DNA of 64,000 nt, taken from Candidatus Gastranaerophilales bacterium. Its GTDB lineage: Bacteria; Cyanobacteriota; Vampirovibrionia; Gastranaerophilales; Gastranaerophilaceae. Both the position numbers and the translations under genes were made by a program. Location: contig CALVAX010000007.1 of NCBI GenBank assembly GCA_944325605.1, positions 1 to 64,000 on the forward strand. The letters run 5' to 3'. The notes under the pieces were generated by a model. It was not told the origin of the DNA. It did no database searches and worked only from the letters and a program-made list of their open reading frames with translations. Position 1 is the first letter of the stretch. The number at the start of each line of letters is the position of its first letter. Of the stretch, positions 17,105 through 26,248 are shown piece by piece.

Positions 17105-20100
17105 TTACTTCATCAATTCGCCGACTGCTTTGTAAACAGCCATACGTTTTGCGGCATCTTCTTCTGCCTGAGCATAAAGTTCAGCAGCATGATCAGGGTT
17201 CGTTTTCAACAGAGATTTGTAACGACCTTCTGATTTAATGAAATCCTGATAGCTTTCTTTAGGTTCTTTAGCATCCCATGTGAACGGAGCATCAGGATTT
17301 GCCGGATTGTATCTGTAAAGCGGGAAGTATCCTGCTTCAACCGCACGTTTTTGTTCTGTCTGAGTCTTAGACATATCAATACCGTGAGCGATACAAGGAG
17401 CATAAGCAAAGATGATTGACGGTCCGTTGTATGCTTCAGCTTCCTGGAATGCTTTCAGAGTCTGAGCTCTGTCAGCACCCAAAGCAACTGATGCTACATA
17501 AACATAACCGTAAGACATGCTCATCAAGCCCATGTTTTTCTTGTAAGTTTTCTTACCGCCTGTAGCGAATTTAGCAACTGCACCGGTCGGAGTAGACTTA
17601 GAAGCCTGACCGCCTGTGTTTGAGTAAACTTCTGTATCAAGTACAAGAATATTTACATTCTGATTTTGTGCGATTACGTGGTCAATACCGCCGTAGCCGA
17701 TATCATTTGCCCAGCCGTCGCCGCCGATAATCCAAACTGATTTATCTGTGAAGTAATCTTGAAGTTCTCTTACTTTTGCTAAATCAGGACATCCGCAGTC
17801 AGCGTATTTTGCGATAACTTTCTTAGCATTTTCCTGAGCTTTAACAGCTTCTTCAGTTTTTGAGTTATCCCAGTGTGACATTGCTTCAGTCAAAGCTTCT
17901 TTCAAATCAGCAGGTGATTTTTCGTTTTCGAGAACTTTTTCAACGTAAGTTTTCAAAGTATCTCTGTTCTGGTCAACTGCCAATCTCATACCGAAGCCGA
18001 ATTCAGCGTTGTCTTCAAACAGTGAGTTAGCCCATGCCGGCCCTCTTCCGTCTTTGTTTGTTGTGTACGGAATTGTCGGGAATGTACCTGAGTAAATTGA
18101 AGAACATCCGGTTGCGTTTGCAACGATTGCATTTTCACCAAATAATTGTGAAACCAATTTTACATAAGGTGTTTCACCACAGCCTGCGCATGCGCCTGAG
18201 AATTCAAACAACGGTTTTCTGAGCATTGCACCTTTAATTGTTTTTGTAGTATTTTTGCCCATTACGTTGTCCGGAAGTTCGTCAAAGAATTTTTCATTGA
18301 CAACTTCTCCGACAGCTTCTTCATCCTCGATTGTAGACCATGTAAGTGCTGCTTTTTCAGGATTTTTAGCCATCGGGCACTGGTCGATACAAACACCGCA
18401 GCCTGTACAATCTTTGCAGTAAACCTGAACTTTGAATTTTTCATCAGCAAGAGCAGGTTTTGCAGGGATTGTCTTGAAGGAAGCCGGTGCGTTTGCAAGG
18501 TCTTTTTCTTCAATCAATTTAGTTCTGATTGCAGCGTGCGGGCATGCTGAAGCGCAGATTCCGCACTGAATACAATTTTCAGGATTCCACTTAGGAACAC
18601 GTGGCGCAATACCGCGTTTTTCAAGACATGCAGTTCCAGTCGGAATTACACCGTCATTTGACATAGCTGATACCGGAATATCGTCGCCTTTCTGTCTCAT
18701 TGAAGGTTCAATGATTTTCTTCGCAAAGTCAGATGCGTTGTCCGGGATAAGTTTAATGTCATCTGCGTGTTCAACACCGCTCAATGAAGCCGGTACAACA
18801 ACTTCTTCAGTTGCATTGACCGCTGCATCAATAAGTGCAAGGTTCATATTTACAACATCGTCGCCTTTTTTCTTGAAGGTTTTCTTAGTCATTTCTCTCA
18901 TTCCTTCAAGAGCCTGATCGAACGGAATAATGCCTGAAACTTTGAAGTATGCAACCATCATAACTGTGTTTGCACCTTTACCTCTCAAGCCTGGCTGTTG
19001 TTCGATAAGTTTTTCAGCGTCAACATTGTAGAATTTGATTTTCTTGTTGATAATTGTTTCCTGCATATCTTTAGTCAAATGAGAGAAAGCTTCTTCTTTT
19101 GACCACGGGCTGTTAAGAAGGAATGTACCGCCTTCTTTGATGCCTTTCAAAATATCATATCTGCCGATGTAAGCGTGAGCAGAGCATGATACAAAGTCAG
19201 GTGCCGTAATCAGATATGTAGATTTAATCGGTTTGTCGCCGAATCTCAAGTGAGAAACGGTTACGCCGAAAGATTTTTTAGAGTCATAAGCAAAGTATGC
19301 CTGCGCATCTTTGTTTGTGTATTGACCGATAATTTTGATTGAGTTTTTGTTAGCGCCGACTGTACCGTCAGAACCTAAGCCCCAGAACATGCAGTTTGTA
19401 GTTCCTTCTGGTTCTGTTACGATGTGTTCGGTAACTTTCAAAGATTTGTGGGTTACATCGTCTTCAATACCTACTGTGAAACCGTGGAAGCCGTTGTTTT
19501 CAGCGTGTTTGTAAACAGCGTAAACCATTGACGGAGTGAATTCTTTTGAAGCTAGACCGTAGCGGCCGCCGATTACTCTGATGTCTTTGTTTTCGATAGC
19601 TGTAACAACATCCATATACAAAGGTTCGCCGATTGAACCGGGTTCTTTCGTTCTGTCAAGAACAGTTACGCGTTTTACAGTTGAAGGCAATGCTGCGTTG
19701 AAGCGTTTTACGTCAAACGGTCTGTACAATCTTACTTTAACAAGACCGTATTTAGTGCCGCGTTTTGCGTTCAGGTATTCGATAGTTTCTTCGATAGTTT
19801 CGCAGCTTGAACCGATTGCAACGATTACATCAGTTGCATCAGGTGCACCGACATAATCAAACGGATGATATTGTCTGCCTGTAACTTTTGCAACTTTGTC
19901 CATATATTCCTGAACAATATCCGGAACTGCATCATAGTATTTGTTGACAGTTTCTCGTCCCTGGAAGTAAACGTCAGTATTCTGAGCGCCGACTTTGCAA
20001 ACCGGAGCTTCCGGTCTCATTGCTCTGTTGCGGAATTCTTCAATATATTTAGGTTCAACGAGGCTTGCAATGTCTTCATAAGAAATTTCTTCAATTTTGT

Positions 20101-20641
20101 GTACTTCGTGAGAAGTTCTGAAGCCGTCGAAGAACTGAAGGAACGGAACTTTAGACTTGTAAGTTGCAAGGTGTGCAACTAAAGCCATATCCATTTCTTC
20201 CTGAACAGAGTTTGCGGCCAGCATTGCATAACCTGTGTTGCGGCATCCCATAACGTCTGTATGGTCGCCGAAAATTGCTAATGATTGTGCGGCAAGTGCA
20301 CGTGCTGAAACGTGGATTACGTGCGGAAGCATTTCACCTGCTGCTTTGTGCATTACAGGAATCATCAAAAGCAAGCCCTGTGATGCCGTGTAAGTTGAAG
20401 TTAAAGCACCTGCTGCAAGTGATCCGTGAACAGCGCCTGCTGCACCAGCTTCTGATTGCATTTCCGCAACTTTTACGGTTTTGCCCCAGATGTTTTTCTT
20501 GCCCTGTGATGCCCATTCATCAATCCATTCTCCCATTGTAGAAGAAGGCGTAATCGGATAGATTGCTGACACTTCGCTCAATGCATACGCAACATGCGCT
20601 GCGGCGTAGTTGCCGTCAACCGTTATTGTTTTTCCTGGCAT
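17105..20641 (-). CDS. nifJ: pyruvate:ferredoxin (flavodoxin) oxidoreductase
   Basis: A 1178-residue single-chain PFOR that splits pyruvate with CoA into acetyl-CoA and CO2 and reduces ferredoxin. Domain order is normal: N-terminal pyrimidine domain (YPITPSSTMGEWIDEW near residue 28), the gamma region, a two-cluster ferredoxin domain (CIQCGICASACPH and CKDCTGCGVCIDQCP, about residues 685-760), then the TPP-binding domain with CAGCGETPY and GDGWANDIGYGG. Length is standard. The ATG has AAGGAGGT upstream and a promoter-like sequence further up. Its reduced ferredoxin can feed the HydABC hydrogenase at 49.7-53.9 kb. Confidence 0.97.
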   Translation of the reverse strand: MPGKTITVDGNYAAAHVAYALSEVSAIYPITPSSTMGEWIDEWASQGKKNIWGKTVKVAEMQSEAGAAGAVHGSLAAGALTSTYTASQGLLLMIPVMHKAAGEMLPHVIHVSARALAAQSLAIFGDHTDVMGCRNTGYAMLAANSVQEEMDMALVAHLATYKSKVPFLQFFDGFRTSHEVHKIEEISYEDIASLVEPKYIEEFRNRAMRPEAPVCKVGAQNTDVYFQGRETVNKYYDAVPDIVQEYMDKVAKVTGRQYHPFDYVGAPDATDVIVAIGSSCETIEETIEYLNAKRGTKYGLVKVRLYRPFDVKRFNAALPSTVKRVTVLDRTKEPGSIGEPLYMDVVTAIENKDIRVIGGRYGLASKEFTPSMVYAVYKHAENNGFHGFTVGIEDDVTHKSLKVTEHIVTEPEGTTNCMFWGLGSDGTVGANKNSIKIIGQYTNKDAQAYFAYDSKKSFGVTVSHLRFGDKPIKSTYLITAPDFVSCSAHAYIGRYDILKGIKEGGTFLLNSPWSKEEAFSHLTKDMQETIINKKIKFYNVDAEKLIEQQPGLRGKGANTVMMVAYFKVSGIIPFDQALEGMREMTKKTFKKKGDDVVNMNLALIDAAVNATEEVVVPASLSGVEHADDIKLIPDNASDFAKKIIEPSMRQKGDDIPVSAMSNDGVIPTGTACLEKRGIAPRVPKWNPENCIQCGICASACPHAAIRTKLIEEKDLANAPASFKTIPAKPALADEKFKVQVYCKDCTGCGVCIDQCPMAKNPEKAALTWSTIEDEEAVGEVVNEKFFDELPDNVMGKNTTKTIKGAMLRKPLFEFSGACAGCGETPYVKLVSQLFGENAIVANATGCSSIYSGTFPTIPYTTNKDGRGPAWANSLFEDNAEFGFGMRLAVDQNRDTLKTYVEKVLENEKSPADLKEALTEAMSHWDNSKTEEAVKAQENAKKVIAKYADCGCPDLAKVRELQDYFTDKSVWIIGGDGWANDIGYGGIDHVIAQNQNVNILVLDTEVYSNTGGQASKSTPTGAVAKFATGGKKTYKKNMGLMSMSYGYVYVASVALGADRAQTLKAFQEAEAYNGPSIIFAYAPCIAHGIDMSKTQTEQKRAVEAGYFPLYRYNPANPDAPFTWDAKEPKESYQDFIKSEGRYKSLLKTNPDHAAELYAQAEEDAAKRMAVYKAVGELMK

Positions 20642-20704
20642 AATTAAATAACCTCCTTATTGATTTACTATTTCTTAATTATTAATTATACGCTCTTAAC
20701 TTTA

Positions 20705-20733
20705 ATCATAATACAAACAAAACTTTTTAACAA
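20705..20733 (-). promoter_or_regulatory. candidate PFOR promoter
   Basis: On the minus strand TTGTTA (20728-20733) and TATGAT (20705-20710) are 17 bases apart, about 65 bases before the PFOR start codon. A second TATAAT nearer the gene has no matching -35 box. Confidence 0.45.
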
Positions 20734-20844
20734 AGGAACTTCTTTGTAAATTATTGTAAAGATTTTTGCTGATTTTTACGGCTGCAAGTAAAATTTTTCA
20801 TTCAGGAGTATTATAAAATGTAGCTGTCTTAAGGAGGCTTAAAT

Positions 20845-22086
20845 ATGAATTTAACAATTACCCCGAAATTTCAAATTTTTCAAAACAAACAGGAATGGGA
20901 GCATAACAGATCTGTTATGCATTCAAACCTTAATGGTTTGAATGCCGATACCGTATCTTTCTCTGGTAAAATTCCGCAGAAGACTGCAAATATATTCAGC
21001 GATGCTGTTGAACAATCTTATTTTGCCCAGCTTCACAAGTTTATAGATTATGCAAAAGCTTTTCATATCGGTTTGAGAAATGCCTGTGCAAAAGTGGCTG
21101 ATGATGGTTTTGTTTATGACAAAGCATATAATGAAAAACATCCGGTAAAATCCAGCGAATCTTATGTCGATAAATTTGAAAGACAGGGGTTTGTACAGGA
21201 TGCAATAAGAGGCACTGTCTACTGGCTTGATCAGCAAAATATACCTGCATTAAAAAAATTTCTTGCAGCTATGCGTGAAGAAGGTTACGAAATCGCAATG
21301 CTGAAAAAATATAATTCTGAAACAAATAAATTTTACAGAGTTCCGGATCTTGAAATCCGCCAGAACGGCATTAAACCTGAAGACCTTGAAATTCTGGATC
21401 CGTCTTTGCATAAAGCTGAAATCTCAAAACCCCGAAGCAGCACTTATTCCGACTATCAGATGAGATTTATTCCTATCAATCAAAAGGGGAGGGATATCAA
21501 CAAACAGCCGCTTGAACTGATAATTCTCTACGGCCCTCACTATGCTAAAGCAAAAGAACTTGAGTCTAAATATGTTTATAATATTACAAGAAAACTGAAT
21601 AAATTACATATTAATCTGGAAGCTAATTACCATGAAAAAAGCCCCGGAAGAAGGATTGCAAACAATATTGACGTTATAAAAACAAGACTTCGCGAAGATA
21701 TTTCAAAACCGCTTTTTACAAACGCTTATATTACCGATGCAAAACTCCGCGGAGAAGAAAAACTTCCGGTCGTAATAAGTAAAATTCACGCAGATATGCT
21801 AAACGGTTATATGTCAGGTATCAGACAAAAAATCCCGATGTATTACAAAGAAGCCAGACATAAGCTCAAATCCAATGAATATATTGAAAACTTAATAAAA
21901 AACTCCACTGAATATCAGGAGCGTAAAGATAAAACTATTACCGCAAAAGAACTTAAAGAACGCAAAAAGTTTTACACAGAGCGTCTGAAAATTATGGAAG
22001 CCGAAGACACGGCTCTGCTCGTAGAAGCTCAGGAAATGCTTCAAAAAACAATAGAAAAATTCGGCGAAAAATTTAAACCTGAATAA
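20845..22086 (+). CDS. RelA/SpoT nucleotidyltransferase-like protein with N-terminal 'ADTVSF' tag
   Basis: A 413-residue protein. Residues 1-45 are a polar leader with ADTVSFSG at 34-41. Residues about 60-250 resemble the RelA/SpoT synthetase fold: a helix, then VQDAIRGTVYW (117-127, compare the family's D-x-x-G-x-R), a central helix, TYSDYQMRF (200-208, compare GYRSLH), and LELIILYGPHYAKAKELES (223-241, compare the EIQIRT ... AE stretch). The Gln of EIQ is absent, so (p)ppGpp synthesis is uncertain. The C-terminal 150 residues are helical and charged. RelA/SpoT-like folds also occur in toxins. It overlaps the convergent methylase by 14 bases. Confidence 0.5.
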   Translation: MNLTITPKFQIFQNKQEWEHNRSVMHSNLNGLNADTVSFSGKIPQKTANIFSDAVEQSYFAQLHKFIDYAKAFHIGLRNACAKVADDGFVYDKAYNEKHPVKSSESYVDKFERQGFVQDAIRGTVYWLDQQNIPALKKFLAAMREEGYEIAMLKKYNSETNKFYRVPDLEIRQNGIKPEDLEILDPSLHKAEISKPRSSTYSDYQMRFIPINQKGRDINKQPLELIILYGPHYAKAKELESKYVYNITRKLNKLHINLEANYHEKSPGRRIANNIDVIKTRLREDISKPLFTNAYITDAKLRGEEKLPVVISKIHADMLNGYMSGIRQKIPMYYKEARHKLKSNEYIENLIKNSTEYQERKDKTITAKELKERKKFYTERLKIMEAEDTALLVEAQEMLQKTIEKFGEKFKPE

Positions 22087-23422
22087 TTGCTACATTTTCC
22101 ACATGGAATGTATGGCAGAACATATCGAAAGGCTGTATGCTTATCACGCTGCAGCCTTTTTCGCATAAATATTTTAAATCCCTTGCAAGCGTTGCAGGGT
22201 TGCAGCTTACATAAATTATTTTTCCTTTTGTCAGGCGCAAAACTTCATCTAAAGACTCTTTTGTACAGCCTTTTCGCGGAGGGTCTACGATTGAAACATC
22301 AAATTTTCTCTTTTCTGTTTTAAAAAATTCCGCCGCATCTCCGCTGTGAATTTCAACATTGTTTATTTTATTTATCACAAAACTTTCTTCCGCCTTCCTG
22401 CAGGATTCGGGGTTTTCTTCAATCGTCACAACCTTTTCCGCCGCATCAGAAAGACAAATTCCAAACGCCGAAATCCCCGCATAAGCATCAAGGATAAGAG
22501 GTGATTGGAAATTCTTTTTCACATAATCTCTCACATACGCAAAAATATTTTCCGCACTTGAAGGATTTATCTGGAAAAATGTGTCTGCTCCTATCTTGAA
22601 AACTTTATCAAGAAGTTTTTCTTCAATATAATCGCAGCCTTTCACGCATTCTGTCTTTTGACCGAGAATTACGTTTGTTTTTTTAGGGTTAAAGTTTAAG
22701 CAGACACCTGATATTTCATCAAAATTATCAAAAACCTTCTCCGCAAAAGCCCTGATGTTTGTTTGAATTTTCTCCGAATTAATCACAAGCGCAAGAAGAA
22801 TTTTGCCGCTGTATTTTGAAACTCTTAGCACAATATGCCGCAAATCGCCTGTGTGAGTTTTTTCATCGTAACCTGAAACATTAAATTCCGCCGCATTGTT
22901 TCTTATAAAATCAATTATCCTGTCGCAGATTTCAGGATGTACCGGACAGTATTTTATATTAACAATTTCATGAGTTTTGTTCTTGTAGTATCCCGCAAGA
23001 AGCCGCTTTGAAACTTTTGTCTGAGAAACCGGATACTGTACTTTCATCCTGTAATTTTTAATTTCAGGGCCTGGAATTGTCAGCGGAATTTCAATATCAA
23101 GTCCGCCGATTTTCCTGATTGCATCCTCAACCATCTGTCTTTTAAGTTCAAGCTGGTAATCATAATCAATCATCTGCATCTGGCAGGCTCCGCAAACCTT
23201 TTGCATCGGACAGAAAGGCTTTACCCTATGCTCAGAAGGCTCAAGAATATCAACAATTTCAGCCGTCGCAAAATTTTTATTAACCTTGACAATTTTTGCC
23301 CTGACTTTGTCACAGGGAACAGCGTTTTCAACAAAAACAACAAGACCGTCCGCTCTTGCAATACCTGTTCCAAGGTTTGAAAGTTTTTCTATATCAAGTG
23401 TTAAAATCTCATCTTTCTGCAT
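22073..23422 (-). CDS. rlmD: 23S rRNA (uracil-5-)-methyltransferase, RlmD/RlmCD type
   Basis: A 449-residue TrmA/RumA-family enzyme that methylates uracil C5 in rRNA using SAM. An N-terminal TRAM domain (about residues 1-60) is followed by the FeS Cys set (CPMQKVCGACQMQ, near 71-83), a SAM-binding Rossmann part (LDAYAGISAFGICL), and the catalytic DPPRKGCTKESLDEVL and YVSCNPATLARDL with the nucleophilic Cys. RumA-type enzymes from single-copy genomes often cover more than one site, so the exact uridine cannot be fixed. Confidence 0.92.
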   Translation of the reverse strand: MQKDEILTLDIEKLSNLGTGIARADGLVVFVENAVPCDKVRAKIVKVNKNFATAEIVDILEPSEHRVKPFCPMQKVCGACQMQMIDYDYQLELKRQMVEDAIRKIGGLDIEIPLTIPGPEIKNYRMKVQYPVSQTKVSKRLLAGYYKNKTHEIVNIKYCPVHPEICDRIIDFIRNNAAEFNVSGYDEKTHTGDLRHIVLRVSKYSGKILLALVINSEKIQTNIRAFAEKVFDNFDEISGVCLNFNPKKTNVILGQKTECVKGCDYIEEKLLDKVFKIGADTFFQINPSSAENIFAYVRDYVKKNFQSPLILDAYAGISAFGICLSDAAEKVVTIEENPESCRKAEESFVINKINNVEIHSGDAAEFFKTEKRKFDVSIVDPPRKGCTKESLDEVLRLTKGKIIYVSCNPATLARDLKYLCEKGCSVISIQPFDMFCHTFHVENVAIIQV

Positions 23423-23444
23423 AATATGATTTTAACATAAATTT

Positions 23445-24146
23445 TTAATGCAGATTTTTAAAATAGAACTTGTCCGTCAACGCCTTGTAAGTGCAGCCGG
23501 CTCCGTTCATACTGTTTGTTGATGTAGGAGAACAGTATTCATCAGTTTCACTGTAGTAATCAGTTCCTTCAACACCCATTGGCCGAAGATTACCGGTTTT
23601 ATCTATCTGAAACATAAATAGATCATGCCCCAGACGGTTTGGATTTTTATGAAAACCGTTTATATCAACGGAAATATATAAAGTGGAAGTTCCTTCATTG
23701 TTCTCCAGCAAAATTAAGCTGCCGTCATTCAGCACAAACTGCCCGTCATCCAAATATTTCATATAAATATCTGCTTTGTTGTTATAGGTTCTGTATTTAT
23801 TAATTTTCTGTCCGTTGTCTTGAAAGCCGGGATTTAATGTGTTTGGAATACAGGCCTCGTTGACATCGCTATGTCCAAACCCGCAATCATGTACAACATT
23901 CAAATATTTCAGAAATACCGGTTTCAACTCGTGTAATCCAGTAATTTCCGGAGTTAGTTTTTCACCGGTTTGCGCATAATACATGTCAAGCGCCTGTGAT
24001 AATACTGAATAGCTCCTCTTAAGTCCGGCTTCAAGCGCTTTGTTTCTGTGGTTATTCATCAATGCCGGCAGGGTCATAGCGGCTACAACACCGATGATAC
24101 CGAGTGTTATCAAAACTTCTGCCATAGTAAATGCATTTATTTTCAT
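23445..24146 (-). CDS. type IV pilin-like (pseudopilin) protein
   Basis: A 233-residue prepilin with a very short leader, MKINA, before the mature start FTMAEVLITLGIIG. Glu5 of the mature protein is kept and a 20-residue hydrophobic helix follows. The -1 residue is Ala rather than the usual Gly. The globular part holds Cys pairs and the recurring DG-x-x-LL/NG-x-x-K elements seen in this pseudopilin group. I chose the ATG at 24146 behind GAGAG; a TTG 12 bases upstream is in frame. It needs a type II/IV secretion assembly not present in the window. A relative lies at 45059. Confidence 0.85.
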   Translation of the reverse strand: MKINAFTMAEVLITLGIIGVVAAMTLPALMNNHRNKALEAGLKRSYSVLSQALDMYYAQTGEKLTPEITGLHELKPVFLKYLNVVHDCGFGHSDVNEACIPNTLNPGFQDNGQKINKYRTYNNKADIYMKYLDDGQFVLNDGSLILLENNEGTSTLYISVDINGFHKNPNRLGHDLFMFQIDKTGNLRPMGVEGTDYYSETDEYCSPTSTNSMNGAGCTYKALTDKFYFKNLH

Positions 24147-24237
24147 TATCGCTCTCAAAAATTTAACCTAGCTATATTTTATTAGATATAACTTATTTAC
24201 TATAGCTAATTTAACATATAAACCTAAGATTGTAAAC

Positions 24238-24522
24238 ATGGCTTATATAAGAAAAATTAATGACACTAAAAAAGCAGAGTTACTTGCTGTAATCGGTCAA
24301 ATCATCAAAGAAAAACGAAAAGAAAAAGCCAAAGGCATTCTTTTGTTAGGATATGAGTACGATATATCAGGAAGTTCCATAATGCAGCTGGAAAAAGGGA
24401 AACGCGACGTGCAGATTACGACACTGTGGAAACTTGCAAATGCTCTTGGCATGACTTTTTCTGAGTTTATAAAAGAAGTTGAAAGCCGGCTGCCTGAGGA
24501 TTTCAAACTTATTGAGGATTAA
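24238..24522 (+). CDS. XRE-family DNA-binding regulator
   Basis: A 94-residue protein whose residues 15-80 form a Cro/CI-like helix-turn-helix (GQIIKEKRKEKAKG ... SSIMQLEKGKRDVQITTLWKLANALG). The ATG at 24238 lacks a strong ribosome binding site. It is divergent from the pseudopilin gene (about 90 bases between start codons), so it may control that gene; this is inference. The loop between the first helices is longer than usual. Confidence 0.8.
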   Translation: MAYIRKINDTKKAELLAVIGQIIKEKRKEKAKGILLLGYEYDISGSSIMQLEKGKRDVQITTLWKLANALGMTFSEFIKEVESRLPEDFKLIED

Positions 24523-24544
24523 AAACAAAAAGGGACTTAATAGC

Positions 24545-24690
24545 AAAAAAAACATCATTCTGAGGGCGAAAGCCCGAAGAATCTCCTTACTTTTTTAGAG
24601 GATCCTTCGCCTGCGTACTCGCGATAAACGGGTACGGCTAACGCCTTTCACCCCCTGCTCGTGCGGCTCAAGATGATGCCGTTTTTAAAT
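24545..24690. repeat. dispersed repeat of the ATTCTGAG ... GAAGAATC class
   Basis: This stretch carries an ATCATTCTGAG / GAAGAATCTCC palindromic core plus about 70 bases (GGGGGTGAAAGGCGTTAGCCGTACCC on the opposite strand) that recur at 41570-41640. Related cores occur at more than ten intergenic places in the window. Confidence 0.75.
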
Positions 24691-24730
24691 TTTAAGTGAA
24701 ATTTGTTATATAAACTTCAATAAAAAGTTC

Positions 24731-24758
24731 TTGACAGCAAAAGTTTTTTTGATACGAT
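24731..24758 (+). promoter_or_regulatory. promoter of tRNA-Val
   Basis: TTGACA (24731-24736) and TACGAT (24753-24758) are 16 bases apart. The transcript would have a leader of about 125 bases, rich in GCAGACA and CTGACAGG repeats, before the tRNA. Confidence 0.6.
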
Positions 24759-24889
24759 AATAAATGTCGTCAGGGACAGTCAAAACCGGTCAGGTCTGAC
24801 GGAGCTGGCAGACAGGGCTGACAGGCAAAACACAGAAACCGGCAGACAAAACGTAAAATATGCCGGCAATGAAAATCAAATAGAAAAGA

Positions 24890-24965
24890 GGGCGTTTAGC
24901 TCAGTTGGTAGAGCGTCTCCCTTACAAGGAGAGGGTCAAAAGTTCGAGTCTTTTAACGCCCACCA
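24890..24965 (+). tRNA. tRNA-Val(TAC)
   Basis: Acceptor GGGCGTT pairs with AACGCCC; the anticodon stem TCTCC/GGAGA encloses CTTACAA, anticodon TAC; T-loop TTCGAGT; discriminator A; CCA is encoded. Unlike tRNA-Gln, Asn, Ala and Pro here, it has no duplicated ends. Confidence 0.97.
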
Positions 24966-24966
24966 T

Positions 24967-24995
24967 AAAAAAGACCGTCGCAAGCGGTCTTTTTT
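24967..24995 (+). terminator. terminator of tRNA-Val
   Basis: An 11-bp stem (AAAAAAGACCG with CGGTCTTTTTT) around a 7-base loop follows the encoded CCA directly. Confidence 0.9.
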
Positions 24996-25010
24996 AATAG
25001 GGAAAGGATG

Positions 25011-25123
25011 TCATCCTGAGCGGTGCCGGCAAAAGATTAAAGCGGCAATCAAACAGGATGCAAAGCGAAGGATCTCATTAAGATGTTAAGGGGATTCTTC
25101 GGCTGAAGCCTAAGAATGACAGT
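25011..25123. repeat. dispersed repeat of the ATTCTGAG ... GAATGACAG class
   Basis: GTCATCCTGAG at the left and AGAATGACAG at the right are imperfect inverted ends around GAAGGATCT and GATTCTTCGG cores. No gene is present. Confidence 0.65.
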
Positions 25124-25166
25124 GATTTTAGATGACGTTTAAAAAGAGTTTTTCTTAAATCACGGG

Positions 25167-25400
25167 GCGCCCGCCCCTAAAGGTTTTGATAACTGAATAA
25201 CTTCTTCACATGAGGCTTTTGCAGGCACTCTCAAATCCAATTGAATATTGAATTTGAAGGAGGATGTCGCAGGGCTAAAAGCTTTGATAATTAAGCTTAG
25301 GGGCGTTGGCAGGGTACCCGCAAATTCGATTAAGTATCGAATTTGAAGGGGGGCTGCGCCCGCCCCTAAAGGTTTTGATAACTGAATAACTTCTTCGCAT
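25167..25400 (+). repeat. two tRNA-Ala-associated hairpin units
   Basis: A 45-base direct repeat (25167-25211 and 25356-25400, one difference) brackets the array. The first unit has arms CAAATCCAAT/ATTGAATTTG (25232-25256, one mismatch), loop TGAAT. The second begins with GGGGCGTTGGC (25300-25310), a copy of the tRNA-Ala 5' end, and has perfect 10-bp arms CAAATTCGAT/ATCGAATTTG (25321-25345) around loop TAAGT. Outer pairings are possible: GGGGCG with CGCCCC in the second unit and AGGCTTTT with AAAAGCTT in the first. The intact tRNA-Ala follows at once. A reading frame on the other strand is spurious. Confidence 0.75.
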
Positions 25401-25473
25401 GGGGCGTTGGCGCAGTTGGTAGCGCGTGACACTGGCAGTGTCAAGGTCAGGGGTTCGAATCCCCTACGCTCCA
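25401..25473 (+). tRNA. tRNA-Ala(GGC)
   Basis: Acceptor GGGGCGT pairs with ACGCTCC and includes the G3-U70 pair that identifies Ala. The anticodon stem TGACA/TGTCA encloses CTGGCAG, anticodon GGC. T-arm GGGGTTCGAATCCCC; discriminator A; CCA is not encoded. Its 5' end is copied about 100 bases upstream in the hairpin array. Confidence 0.96.
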
Positions 25474-25546
25474 TATCTAAAGACTTTGCTAAAGTTTAAT
25501 AGTTCTAAAACCCTGCTATAGACAACCTTGAATATTTTATTTTGCC

Positions 25547-26182
25547 CTACCAGTTTTTATATCTTGTAATTATTGCAACAAAAGAGGCATGAGCAAGTTC
25601 TGTAGCCTTTATTACCCTGTTATTGAAACTGTTTCTTAGTCTGGCTATCGGGTTTATGGTATTCGCATTCTTTATTCTTCTGTTAAAGTATTTCTGGCTG
25701 TAAAAATGCTTATTTAAAACCTGCTGAACTCTATCAGCATAAGATACAGGATCAGTTTGAGAATAAAATTTTTCTATACTTTCGCCGCCTGTCAGGTCAT
25801 AAAAAGCTGCCATATGTGCTGTTCTGTGACTTCCGGAGTTGCAATGGAATAAAGTTTTTCCGCCATTTTCACCGTTTTGTTTAACATTTTTTGCAATAGA
25901 TGCAAAATCATTAAGGGTTGGATACTTTCCTTCAAGATAGCTGTAGGGAGTTCTTATGTACTTAATACCAAGCTCTTTACAAAAATATTTTTCGACGAAT
26001 TTAAACCCTCGCATACCAACATGCCTGAAGTCATAAATTTGATTGACTCCGGCATTTTTCAACTCTAATAAATCCGAAATTCCGGGATGCGGCCCGCGGA
26101 TTAAATAGTCATCAACTTTTTTATATTTTGTGTTCAAGCCTTGCGGGGTATAGAATTTTTTATACAGATTAATTAGTTTCAT
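25547..26182 (-). CDS. tyrosine/dual-specificity phosphatase-like protein
   Basis: A 211-residue protein with the CX5R phosphatase loop HCNSGSHRTA (Cys114, Arg120) and the expected preceding beta strand (GGKTLFHC). An N-terminal VDDYLIRGPHPG and YDFRH are typical of the DSP-like/DUF442-type group, with Asp51 a candidate general acid. The last 50 residues are basic. No signal peptide is visible. The ATG at 26182 has only a weak ribosome binding site. It lies 66 bases downstream of the ADP-ribosyltransferase-like gene on the same strand, so the two may form a transcription unit. Confidence 0.7.
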   Translation of the reverse strand: MKLINLYKKFYTPQGLNTKYKKVDDYLIRGPHPGISDLLELKNAGVNQIYDFRHVGMRGFKFVEKYFCKELGIKYIRTPYSYLEGKYPTLNDFASIAKNVKQNGENGGKTLFHCNSGSHRTAHMAAFYDLTGGESIEKFYSQTDPVSYADRVQQVLNKHFYSQKYFNRRIKNANTINPIARLRNSFNNRVIKATELAHASFVAIITRYKNW

Positions 26183-26248
26183 CAGTTTACCATTTAAAAG
26201 TATTACACAAAATTACAAAACAACTCAAAAAAATTTTTGCGTATTTTT

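Noticed and set aside
25160-25474. 104-residue reading frame antisense to tRNA-Ala
   Set aside because: It reads through the tRNA and two repeat copies; the repeated CEEVIQLSKPLGAGA shows that it is repeat-derived.
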